Assembly (NCBI RefSeq): GCF_030817275.1
Contig: NZ_JAUSZD010000002.1
Coordinates: 7,597,501-7,660,000, forward strand
Direction of reading: 5' to 3'
DNA from: Paenibacillus sp. V4I7
Lineage (GTDB): Bacteria > Bacillota > Bacilli > Paenibacillales > NBRC-103111
DNA length: 62,500 nucleotides
The notes beneath the pieces were generated by a model. That model ran no database searches. It was not told the DNA's origin and saw only the letters and a list, made by a program, of their open reading frames with translations. This document shows positions 1 through 9,083 of the stretch, one piece after another. The position numbers and the translations under genes were made by a program. Position 1 is the first letter of the stretch. Each line of letters begins with the position of its first letter.

Positions 1-1466
<1,466 letters not shown>

Positions 1467-1536
1467 AAATTCCTAAGTAATCTTACTTTACGCAAGTTTC
1501 GTATCTAGTTTTCAAGGCGCAAACACGCTTTGACTG

Positions 1537-1653
1537 TTTGGTGATGATGGCGGAGGGGACCCACGCGTTCCCATCTCGAACACGACCGTTAAGCCCTCCA
1601 GCGTCGATGGTACTTGAACCGCAGGGTTCTGGGAGAGTAGAACGTTGCCAAGC
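1537..1653 (+). rRNA. 5S ribosomal RNA
   Basis: This is a full-length 5S rRNA of about 117 nt, 70 nt after the 23S 3' end. It has the conserved central segment (CGTTCCCATCTCGAACACG), the GAGAGTAG segment and complementary ends (TTTGGTG and GCCAAGC). It closes the rRNA operon and is followed at once by a strong terminator. Ends are estimated by comparison with Bacillus 5S and may be off by 1-2 nt. Confidence 0.95.
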
Positions 1654-1660
1654 AAAAGAT

Positions 1661-1700
1661 AAAGCCTTTTTGAGAGAAATCTCAAGAAGGCTTTTTTGTT
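1661..1700 (+). terminator. Rho-independent terminator of the rRNA operon
   Basis: A long stem (AAGCCTTTTTGAGA paired with TCTCAAGAAGGCTT, loop GAAA) is followed by a run of T. It directly follows 5S rRNA and separates the rRNA operon from ctsR. Confidence 0.93.
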
Positions 1701-1791
1701 TTTATTTCGAATAAAACTGTAGGTAAGGTCAACAATAGTAAGGTTCACTTTTGGTTGTCGGATTATTAAGGATTGGATTTTAGAGCAGTAC

Positions 1792-1820
1792 TTGTCAAAA
1801 AGAAAGGAAATGATTATAAT
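1792..1820 (+). promoter_or_regulatory. Sigma-A promoter of the ctsR operon
   Basis: TTGTCA (1792-1797), a 17-nt spacer and a perfect TATAAT (1815-1820). It lies 60 nt before the ctsR start, with the CtsR operator just downstream over the expected transcription start. Confidence 0.85.
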
Positions 1821-1828
1821 CTAGTTAA

Positions 1829-1845
1829 GGTCAAAGAAAGTCAAA
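1829..1845 (+). promoter_or_regulatory. CtsR operator (heptad direct repeat)
   Basis: GGTCAAA (1829-1835), a 3-nt spacer GAA and AGTCAAA (1839-1845) match the known CtsR box, a tandem RGTCAAA heptad. A third partial copy, GTCAATT, follows. Overlap with the transcription start implies autorepression of ctsR-mcsA-mcsB-clpC in unstressed cells. Confidence 0.88.
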
Positions 1846-1881
1846 GTCAATTTACTTCTGGCAATCTGGGAGGACGAATTG

Positions 1882-2343
1882 ATGCGCAACGTATCAGAAA
1901 TTATTGAACAGTATTTAAAACATGTCCTGCAGCAGAGTTCCGAAGGGGCCATTGAGATTCAACGCAATGATTTAGCTGATCAGTTCCAATGTGTGCCTTC
2001 CCAAATCAATTATGTGATCAGTACAAGGTTTACCTTGGAAAAAGGTTACATTGTGGAAAGCAAGCGCGGCGGTGGTGGATACATTCGTATCCAAAAAATC
2101 GAGCTCAAGAGTCACGGGTCCATTTTAGACCACATTTTTCGCACGATTCATACACACATTGATCAAGTTACTTCAGAAGGACTCGTATACCAACTGCAGG
2201 AAGGCCACTATATTTCAACACGAGAAGCTAACCTGATTCGGGCAGCAATTTCGAGAGATGTGTTGACCTTCAAGCTCCCGCTGCGCGATGAAATTCGGGC
2301 CAAGATTCTTAAAGCAATGCTGATATCCTTGCTTAGCAGATGA
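1882..2343 (+). CDS. ctsR: CtsR, class III heat-shock repressor
   Basis: This is the dimeric transcriptional repressor of the clp heat-shock regulon. It is 153 aa, the usual family length. The N-terminal part (residues ~1-70) carries the winged helix-turn-helix; the wing is the glycine-rich ESKRGGGGYIRI, which in the family inserts in the minor groove and acts as thermosensor. The C-terminal part is the dimerisation domain. The ATG at 1882 is preferred over the TTG at 1879 because GGAGG sits 8 nt upstream. It is the first gene of the ctsR-mcsA-mcsB-clpC operon and sits under its own operator at 1829-1845. Confidence 0.95.
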   Translation: MRNVSEIIEQYLKHVLQQSSEGAIEIQRNDLADQFQCVPSQINYVISTRFTLEKGYIVESKRGGGGYIRIQKIELKSHGSILDHIFRTIHTHIDQVTSEGLVYQLQEGHYISTREANLIRAAISRDVLTFKLPLRDEIRAKILKAMLISLLSR

Positions 2344-2356
2344 GGAGGCATATGAA

Positions 2357-2869
2357 ATGATTTGTCAGGAATGCGGTAAACGACCGGCGACTCTTCATTT
2401 TACAAAGATTGTGAATGGAGACAAGAACGAGTTCCACATTTGTGAGAATTGCGCTCGTGAGAAGGGTGAAATGATTCCCGGAACTTCCAACGGATTTTCG
2501 ATTCACAATCTGTTATCAGGATTACTTGATTTCGAACCGTCATCTCTATCCGCTGCAAAGTCTCAGGCGATCCGTTGTGAGAGCTGTGGCCTTACGTATT
2601 CTCAATTTAGTAAATTAGGACGTTTTGGTTGCGGATCATGCTATCAAAGCTTTTCAGAAAAGTTAGATCCTCTCTTTAAAAGGGTGCATGGAAATATCGT
2701 TCACGTTGGGAAAGTGCCTAAGCGAAGTGGCGGCATCATCCAATGTAAGCGGGAAATTGATACGCTCAAGAAGGATATGATGACTTGTATCGAACAAGAA
2801 GAGTTCGAACAGGCTGCAAAGATTCGTGATCAAATTCGTGAAATTGAGAAGAAAATTGCGGGTATGTGA
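2357..2869 (+). CDS. mcsA: McsA, zinc-finger activator of McsB
   Basis: This is the adaptor that activates the protein-arginine kinase McsB and helps relieve CtsR repression under heat or thiol stress. The 170 aa carry four CxxC pairs (CQEC, CENC, CESC, CGSC) in the N-terminal ~105 residues, expected to bind zinc and sense thiol stress. A C-terminal UVR motif (about residues 135-170, EQEEFEQAAKIRDQIREIEK) resembles the M-domain motif of ClpC. The start lies 13 nt after ctsR with an AGGAGG site. It is second in the operon. Confidence 0.94.
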   Translation: MICQECGKRPATLHFTKIVNGDKNEFHICENCAREKGEMIPGTSNGFSIHNLLSGLLDFEPSSLSAAKSQAIRCESCGLTYSQFSKLGRFGCGSCYQSFSEKLDPLFKRVHGNIVHVGKVPKRSGGIIQCKREIDTLKKDMMTCIEQEEFEQAAKIRDQIREIEKKIAGM

Positions 2870-2892
2870 GTTTGTAAGGAGGTGTGAATCCA

Positions 2893-3954
2893 GTGACATT
2901 ACAGCGGTTTACAGCAGATGCATTGAGCGAGTGGATGAAAGGTGAAGGACCTGAGTCGGATATCGTCATCAGTAGTCGGATCCGCATTGCTCGTAACCTT
3001 AGGGACTACCCCTATCCAATGCTAGCGACTAATCAACAATCACAAGAAGTACTGGAACATTTGTCCGGTGTGCTTGAAAATGATGAGTTGGAGACGATAA
3101 GCAATTTTTCACTCATTCCTCTATCGGATTTGAATGAGCTTGAGCGAATGGTTCTGGTAGAAAAGCATTTAATTAGTCCTAATTTAGCTAACGAGTCCAG
3201 AAATGGCGCCGTTATTTTAAGCGAAAATGAATCCATCAGTATTATGATCAACGAAGAGGATCATCTTCGCATACAATGTTTATGTCCGGGTTTTCAGATT
3301 AAAGAAGTATGGGATTTGGCGAACCAAATCGATGATATCTTTGAAACACAGCTGGATTACGGGTATGACGAAAAGAGGGGCTACTTAACAAGCTGCCCTA
3401 CGAATGTCGGTACCGGGATCCGCGCTTCGGTGATGATGCATTTACCGGCGCTAGTGCTAAGCCAACAAATCAATCGGATTTTATCAGCTGTTACGCAAGT
3501 TGGGTTGACGGTTAGAGGATTATACGGGGAAGGCAGCGAAGCATTAGGAAATCTGTTTCAAATATCGAATCAAATTACGCTGGGCCAGTCCGAAGATGAG
3601 ATTATTGATAATTTACACAGTGTTGCAAGGCAAATTATAGAGCATGAACGTGCTGCGAGACATAAGCTGATTCAAGAGTCCCGAATGCGGATAATAGATC
3701 GTGTGAACCGTTCATTAGGTATTCTGTCATATGCAGGAATCATGGATTCGAAAGAAGCCGCGCAGCGTTTATCAGATGTGAGACTTGGTATTGACCTTGG
3801 AATTATCAACAACGTTTCATCGAATGTTTTGAATGAACTGTTGGTGATGACGCAGCCTGGTTTTCTTCAACAATATGCCGGTGAGAAATTAAATGCCGAA
3901 GAGCGAGATATACGCAGGGCTGAGTTGATTCGCGAAAGATTTGGTAGGGTTTAA
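2893..3954 (+). CDS. mcsB: McsB, protein-arginine kinase
   Basis: This enzyme phosphorylates arginine residues of unfolded proteins and of CtsR, marking them for ClpCP degradation. The 353 aa have a phosphagen-kinase fold: SSRIRIARNL near the N-terminus for nucleotide binding, the catalytic-cysteine motif TSCPTNVGTGIRASVMMHLP and EGSEALGNLFQISNQITLG further on. I chose the GTG at 2893 (protein starting MTLQRF) because it aligns with the Bacillus N-terminus and sits about 9 nt from AAGGAGG. A GTG at 2884 overlaps the Shine-Dalgarno sequence too closely. Third gene of the operon. Confidence 0.94.
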   Translation: MTLQRFTADALSEWMKGEGPESDIVISSRIRIARNLRDYPYPMLATNQQSQEVLEHLSGVLENDELETISNFSLIPLSDLNELERMVLVEKHLISPNLANESRNGAVILSENESISIMINEEDHLRIQCLCPGFQIKEVWDLANQIDDIFETQLDYGYDEKRGYLTSCPTNVGTGIRASVMMHLPALVLSQQINRILSAVTQVGLTVRGLYGEGSEALGNLFQISNQITLGQSEDEIIDNLHSVARQIIEHERAARHKLIQESRMRIIDRVNRSLGILSYAGIMDSKEAAQRLSDVRLGIDLGIINNVSSNVLNELLVMTQPGFLQQYAGEKLNAEERDIRRAELIRERFGRV

Positions 3955-4014
3955 GAAAGATAAGATTCATCCTTTAGGATTTCTATAGATATACTAATTT
4001 TGGAGGTGTTCTCT

Positions 4015-6456
4015 ATGATGTTTGGAAGATTTACGGAACGTGCGCAAAAGGTGCTCTCTCTTGCTCAAGAGGAAGCTGTTCGTTTAGGGCATAACAATAT
4101 TGGTACAGAGCACATTCTACTTGGTCTTATTCGTGAAGGAGAAGGTATTGCCGCTAAAGCGCTCGTTGCTTTGGGCTTAGGTCTTGAGAAAATCCAAGAC
4201 GAAGTTGAGTCGTTGATTGGCAGAGGACAAGAACAGCCTACCAACATTGCGTATACACCTAGAGCGAAGAAGGTTATTGAACTTTCGATGGATGAAGCGA
4301 GAAAATTAGGTCACACGTATGTGGGGACTGAACATATTCTACTCGGGCTTATTCGCGAAGGAGAAGGTGTTGCTGCAAGAGTCCTTAATAACTTAGGTGT
4401 CTCTTTGAATAAAGCACGTCAACAAGTCCTTCAATTGCTTGGAAGCAGCGAATCTGTGTCACCAAGCCATGGTAGTAATCCGAATGTGAACACACCTACT
4501 TTGGATGGTTTAGCGAGAGATTTGACGGCGTATGCCAAAGAGGGTCATCTGGATCCTGTGATTGGTCGCAGCAAAGAAATTGAGCGTGTCATTCAAGTGT
4601 TAAGCCGCAGAACGAAAAACAATCCGGTGCTGATCGGTGAACCAGGCGTTGGTAAAACAGCGATTGCTGAAGGCCTCGCACAGAAAATTATTAACAATGA
4701 AATTCCGGAAACGTTGAAGGATAAAAGGGTAATGACGCTCGATATGGGCTCTGTTGTAGCAGGTACCAAATATCGCGGTGAGTTCGAAGATCGTCTCAAA
4801 AAGATCATGGACGAAATTCGTCAAGCGGGCAACATCGTACTATTCATTGATGAGCTTCACACCTTGATTGGCGCTGGCGGAGCGGAAGGTGCAATTGATG
4901 CCTCCAACATCCTGAAACCGGCGCTTGCTAGAGGCGAGCTGCAATGTATTGGTGCTACAACGTTGGATGAATATCGCAAGTATATTGAAAAAGATGCGGC
5001 TTTAGAGCGTCGTTTCCAACCAATCACAGTAGATCAACCATCTCCTGAAGAAGCTATTCAAATCCTTTATGGGTTGCGTGATCGTTATGAAGCTCATCAC
5101 CGTGTGAAAATTACGGATGCTGCGATCCAAGAAGCTGTAAAACTTTCCGATCGTTACATTACGGACCGTTTCTTACCGGATAAAGCAATCGATTTGATCG
5201 ATGAGGCAAGCTCCAAAGTAAGACTACGTTCTTACACAACACCGCCTTCATTGAAACAGCTTGAGAGCAAGCTAGATAACATCCGTAAGGAGAAAGATGC
5301 AGCGGTTCAAAGTCAAGAATTCGAGAAAGCAGCTGGACTTCGTGATACGGAGCAGAAGCTTCGCGAAGAGCTGGATACAACGAAGAATGATTGGAAAGAG
5401 AAGCAAGGTCGTTTGGACACAGAAGTAACGCCAGATGATATCGCACAAATTGTGGCGAGCTGGACAGGAATTCCGGTAAGTAAACTTGCTGAAGAAGAAA
5501 CAGAGCGTCTGCTCAAAATGGAAGATATTCTTCATGAGCGTGTCATTGGCCAAGAAGAAGCTGTTAAAGCGGTAAGCCGTGCCATTCGCCGCGCTAGAGC
5601 AGGTCTGAAAGATCCGAAGCGTCCAATGGGCTCCTTCATATTCCTCGGACCAACGGGTGTTGGTAAAACCGAATTAGCACGCGCATTAGCAGAATCACTA
5701 TTCGGTGATGATAATGCGGTAGTCCGAATTGATATGTCGGAATACATGGAGAAGCACTCGACTTCTAGATTAGTAGGGGCGCCTCCGGGTTACGTTGGAT
5801 ACGAAGAGGGTGGTCAACTCACGGAGAAAGTACGCCGTAAGCCATACTCGGTTGTACTGCTCGATGAGATCGAGAAAGCACATCCAGAAGTGTTCAATAT
5901 TCTATTGCAAGTGCTGGAAGATGGTCGATTAACTGATTCCAAAGGACGCACAGTAGATTTCCGTAACACATTGATTATTATGACATCCAATGTTGGCGCG
6001 GATATGATTAAGAAAAATTCTTCGCTTGGCTTTACTGCTGCTGTTGATGCAGGTAGAGATTACACCAATATGAAGGATAAAGTAATGGGCGAGCTCAAGA
6101 AAAGCTTCCGTCCTGAGTTTCTTAACCGCATTGATGAAATTATCGTGTTCCACTCCTTGGATGAAGCACATATTGCCCAAATTGTCACCCTGATGGCCGA
6201 TGATCTTCGCAAACGTCTGAAGGAGCAAGAGGTTGATTTCTTGTTAACAGACAAAGCGAAGATGTTCCTTGCCAAAGAAGGATTCGATCCGACTTACGGA
6301 GCGAGACCGCTGCGCAGAGCCATCCAGAAGCATATTGAGGATCGCTTATCGGAGGAACTGCTCAGAGGCAACATTGCCAAAGGCGACTCCTTAACCATTG
6401 ATGAGAAAGATGGCGAACTTGTTGTCCTGAAGGGCGAAGGCGTAACCGTAAAATAA
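4015..6456 (+). CDS. clpC: ClpC, AAA+ unfoldase of the ClpCP protease
   Basis: This is the Hsp100 unfoldase that feeds arginine-phosphorylated and adaptor-bound substrates to ClpP. The 813 aa contain two N-terminal Clp repeats (~1-145), a first AAA+ module (Walker A GEPGVGKT at 208-215, Walker B LFIDELHTLIG), a coiled middle domain with a UVR-like motif (SQEFEKAAGLRD), and a second AAA+ module (GPTGVGKT from 545, VVLLDEIEKAHPE). The ATG at 4015 follows GGAGGTG by 8 nt. It is last in the CtsR operon and ends in a strong terminator, so the usual downstream neighbours radA and disA are cut off from it. Confidence 0.96.
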   Translation: MMFGRFTERAQKVLSLAQEEAVRLGHNNIGTEHILLGLIREGEGIAAKALVALGLGLEKIQDEVESLIGRGQEQPTNIAYTPRAKKVIELSMDEARKLGHTYVGTEHILLGLIREGEGVAARVLNNLGVSLNKARQQVLQLLGSSESVSPSHGSNPNVNTPTLDGLARDLTAYAKEGHLDPVIGRSKEIERVIQVLSRRTKNNPVLIGEPGVGKTAIAEGLAQKIINNEIPETLKDKRVMTLDMGSVVAGTKYRGEFEDRLKKIMDEIRQAGNIVLFIDELHTLIGAGGAEGAIDASNILKPALARGELQCIGATTLDEYRKYIEKDAALERRFQPITVDQPSPEEAIQILYGLRDRYEAHHRVKITDAAIQEAVKLSDRYITDRFLPDKAIDLIDEASSKVRLRSYTTPPSLKQLESKLDNIRKEKDAAVQSQEFEKAAGLRDTEQKLREELDTTKNDWKEKQGRLDTEVTPDDIAQIVASWTGIPVSKLAEEETERLLKMEDILHERVIGQEEAVKAVSRAIRRARAGLKDPKRPMGSFIFLGPTGVGKTELARALAESLFGDDNAVVRIDMSEYMEKHSTSRLVGAPPGYVGYEEGGQLTEKVRRKPYSVVLLDEIEKAHPEVFNILLQVLEDGRLTDSKGRTVDFRNTLIIMTSNVGADMIKKNSSLGFTAAVDAGRDYTNMKDKVMGELKKSFRPEFLNRIDEIIVFHSLDEAHIAQIVTLMADDLRKRLKEQEVDFLLTDKAKMFLAKEGFDPTYGARPLRRAIQKHIEDRLSEELLRGNIAKGDSLTIDEKDGELVVLKGEGVTVK

Positions 6457-6467
6457 TGAAAGCAAAG

Positions 6468-6514
6468 AAGCATTTTGCTCCATCCTACCTAGGATGTAGC
6501 AAAATGCTTTTTAT
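6468..6514 (+). terminator. Rho-independent terminator after clpC
   Basis: AAGCATTTTGCT and CATCCT pair with AGGATG and AGCAAAATGCTT, followed by TTTTTATTT. It is very stable by eye. It ends the native-looking sequence before the anomalous radA segment. Confidence 0.93.
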
Positions 6515-6938
6515 TTATCACAGCCCTCATCAATTGAGCTGTTTGACATTATTCATAAATATTTTGAATCTGATAAGAGACTAAATTGGGAAATATCTTT
6601 TACAGAACTTGCCGTTTTGCCAAAGAAGAGCGGTCTATCGGCGGCATTGAATATGTAGCAGATAATAGCTCTTTGCTATTTTGAACGTAATAAAGTTTGT
6701 TAAAATAAATAATGTATCTCAAACGGCATTAACCATGTTGATAAATATGTAAGAAATGCATAAAAAAATGTATGATAGAACGTGGATGCAGAAATAAACA
6801 AACAGTTATCACCTAGTTGGCTGAGTATAAAAGTAAGAATAAAGAACAAAGAGAAAAGAATGAAACCTTTGGAAAAAAATTAAATTATTGGAAGAGTTTA
6901 TAAAACTATTTGATTAATTGGGGAAGTGAATCTTAACT
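6515..6938. other. Non-coding AT-rich segment before the radA-like gene
   Basis: About 420 nt hold no credible gene on either strand and are clearly AT-richer than the surrounding core genes. TTGATA near 6738 with TAAAAA 17 nt downstream is a weak promoter candidate for the radA-like gene. I found no tRNA, no transposase remnant and no obvious direct repeat with the far side of the segment (8760-8870). Probable foreign flank of the radA replacement. Confidence 0.5.
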
Positions 6939-8369
6939 ATGAAAAAGAAAACCATATATAAATGTACCAGTTGTGGTCAAGAGCATCCAAAATGGCAAGG
7001 TTCGTGCAGTAGTTGTCGTGAGTGGAATACCCTTGAAGAAGATGATGTTATAAACGCTCCTAGTGGAGGTCAGAAGGGCATAAACAAAAAGAAGAATGTT
7101 ATCATAAACCGTCTTACAGATACCGTATCCCAAAACAGTGATAGGATTGTTACCAAGTACAATGAATTTAATCGTGTAATGGGAGGAGGAATCGTTAAAG
7201 ATTCTGTTACGATTATTACGGCTGTTCCAGGTGCTGGAAAATCCACACTCTTATTGCAAATATCAGATGATGTGGCAAAGCAAGGATTGAAAGTGCTGTA
7301 TGCTTCAGGTGAAGAAAGTGATAGTCAGATAAAGAGAAGAGCAGAACGAGTCTTGCAAGATATTCATAAAAACGTTTGGGTTTATTCTGATAATAGTTTG
7401 AATAATGTCTTAGGTTGTATTGACCAAGTAGACCCTGACCTCATTATTATTGATAGTATTCAAACTTTTGTATTAGAAGAATATCCGCAAAGACCTGGTT
7501 CACCCACGCAGACGATGGAATGCGCGAATACTCTCTTAAAGGTCGCAAAAGATGCACAAAGACCAAGAGCCATTATAATGGTTGGGCAGATGACCAAAGA
7601 TAACGAATTAGCTGGATTAAGAGCATTAGAACACTTGGTAGATGCTGTTCTTGTTCTCGAGGGGGAGGAAGGCGAGGAGCTAAAACAGCTATTTTCGACT
7701 AAAAATCGCTACGCCAGCACAGGAGAGCTTGGATTTTTCACAATGGGTGAGCAAGGATTGACACCTATTGATAATCCCTCAGAGTTCTTTATGACACAAA
7801 GAGACGAGAATGATGTAGTTAGTGGAAGTGCATTGACAGTCGTTAAAGAAGGCACAAGACCTATCATTTTGGAAATAGAAAGTTTGGTATCAACCACGTT
7901 CATGCCATACCCAAGCCGGATTGCTGAGTGTTTAAAAAAGGACCATGTGAATACACTTATCAGCATCATGGAGCAAAGAGCCAATATCCCTCTTCATGAT
8001 AAGAACGTGGTTGTTAAAACGACAGGCGGTATCCGTTTAAAAGAACAATCATCAAATTTAGCCGCGATAATGAGCATTGTATCTTCCTGCAAGAATCAAG
8101 GTATACCAAATGATACTGTATTTATCGCAGATATTGGATTAACGGGCGAATTAAAAAAAGTACCTACTTTAGAACTAAGAATTAGAGAACTTGAAAGAAT
8201 GGGTTTCAAACGTGTCTATGTTGCGCTCAATGGATTGAAAAGCACAACTACGTTTTCTACAATAAAGGTAATCCCATGTAAGACATTGAGCCAAGTCATC
8301 CACTCTGTATTTGGCACTTCTTCTAAAGGCAAAGAGGAGAAAGCACCTTGGGATGAGGAAGATAATTAG
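6939..8369 (+). CDS. radA: Divergent RadA/Sms-type DNA repair ATPase (apparent replacement copy)
   Basis: RadA is a RecA-like branch-migration ATPase that works with RecA in recombinational repair and transformation. This 476-aa copy is slightly longer than the usual ~455-460. Visible parts are a zinc finger (C9, C12, C23, C26), Walker A (AVPGAGKST, residues 95-103), Walker B (DLIIIDSIQ), the RadA signature as KNRYA at 255-259 where the family has KNRFG, and a C-terminal Lon-like domain with ADIGLTGEL. It looks complete and intact. It is more AT-rich, uses AGA and ATA freely, and matches the native remnant at 8861-9043 only loosely. The GGGGAAGTG site is weak. I infer horizontal acquisition replacing the native gene in the conserved clpC-radA-disA position. 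Confidence 0.88.
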   Translation: MKKKTIYKCTSCGQEHPKWQGSCSSCREWNTLEEDDVINAPSGGQKGINKKKNVIINRLTDTVSQNSDRIVTKYNEFNRVMGGGIVKDSVTIITAVPGAGKSTLLLQISDDVAKQGLKVLYASGEESDSQIKRRAERVLQDIHKNVWVYSDNSLNNVLGCIDQVDPDLIIIDSIQTFVLEEYPQRPGSPTQTMECANTLLKVAKDAQRPRAIIMVGQMTKDNELAGLRALEHLVDAVLVLEGEEGEELKQLFSTKNRYASTGELGFFTMGEQGLTPIDNPSEFFMTQRDENDVVSGSALTVVKEGTRPIILEIESLVSTTFMPYPSRIAECLKKDHVNTLISIMEQRANIPLHDKNVVVKTTGGIRLKEQSSNLAAIMSIVSSCKNQGIPNDTVFIADIGLTGELKKVPTLELRIRELERMGFKRVYVALNGLKSTTTFSTIKVIPCKTLSQVIHSVFGTSSKGKEEKAPWDEEDN

Positions 8370-8730
8370 TCAACGGCTATTGTTGAGCGTAAAAGACTTC
8401 AAGTTAAACGGTGAGTGACCTACATAAAGAAGTTACACATATCGACTCCTGCCAATTTGAACCATTAAATTGAATGATAAAGTTTCGAACTGCTATAAAC
8501 TAAACTGGTTATTGTAAGAAAATTAGAACTATTCTTTCATTATTTACAACTTCTTTTAAAGGAATGAATTTTCCGTTATACTTAGTTGTAAGGATTTAGC
8601 AACTGGACTACATCCAGTAGTACAGTTCGGATTAAGAGTGTTAGGTTGGATCAAAGCAGCATGATTTTCGAATGTGAAATGTATTATATATGTAGAGGGA
8701 TTGTTTTAAGAAGAATATTATAGACGGGAC
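8370..8730. other. Non-coding AT-rich segment after the radA-like gene
   Basis: About 360 nt with stop codons in all frames and no recognisable remnant of a recombinase, toxin or phage gene. Together with 6515-6938 it frames the radA-like gene with unusually long non-coding DNA in an otherwise gene-dense operon region. Confidence 0.45.
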
Positions 8731-8731
8731 T

Positions 8732-8758
8732 CATTTGATATACTTCAAATGGTTTTTT
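8732..8758 (+). terminator. Rho-independent terminator between the radA-like gene and disA
   Basis: CATTTGA (8732-8738) pairs with TCAAATG (8745-8751), with loop TATACT and then GTTTTTT. It is the last element before the native radA remnant, so transcripts of the new radA should stop before disA. Confidence 0.75.
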
Positions 8759-8860
8759 CAAATGTTATGAGCATTGGTTGGGATGCTGTCTAATCCAATC
8801 GTCTATTATATCGTGTAAAAGAATTTTTTTGAGAATTGGGCGTGCAGTCAAGAATCGATT

Positions 8861-9043
8861 TGGTTGACCGGGGAAGTAAGCGGTGTATCCCGGATTGATC
8901 AACGTGTGAAGGAAGCGGAAAAGCTCGGATTCCGTAGATTAATTATGCCGGAGAAAAGTTTGAAAGGATGGACTCATCCGTCCGGTATGGAGATTATCGG
9001 AGTGAACACGGTAGCAGAGGCATTGAAAGCGGCGCTGGGTTAA
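8861..9043 (+). pseudogene. radA: 3' remnant of the native radA
   Basis: Sixty codons in one open frame, from LTGEVSGVSRIDQRVKEAE to NTVAEALKAALG and a TAA stop, match the C-terminal end of Paenibacillus/Bacillus-type RadA closely (KLGFRRLIMPEK, then the HPSGMEIIGV stretch). Similarity starts abruptly at the LTGE motif. Upstream (8825-8860) the frame stays open but no longer resembles RadA, and there is no start codon or ribosome-binding site. GC content returns to that of the neighbours. It sits 40 nt before disA, just where radA ends in related genomes. Confidence 0.85.
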
Positions 9044-9083
9044 CTCGTGGTCATTCAACCTGCAAGCCTTCAGGAGGAAAATG

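Noticed and set aside
6515..8860. Mobile element (integrase, transposase, inverted repeats) around the radA-like gene
   Set aside because: Both flanks were read in all frames and compared by eye; no recombinase remnant, terminal inverted repeat or direct repeat could be supported.
6939..9043. Simple tandem duplication of radA
   Set aside because: The remnant and the C-terminal part of the full gene differ too much, and base composition changes between them.
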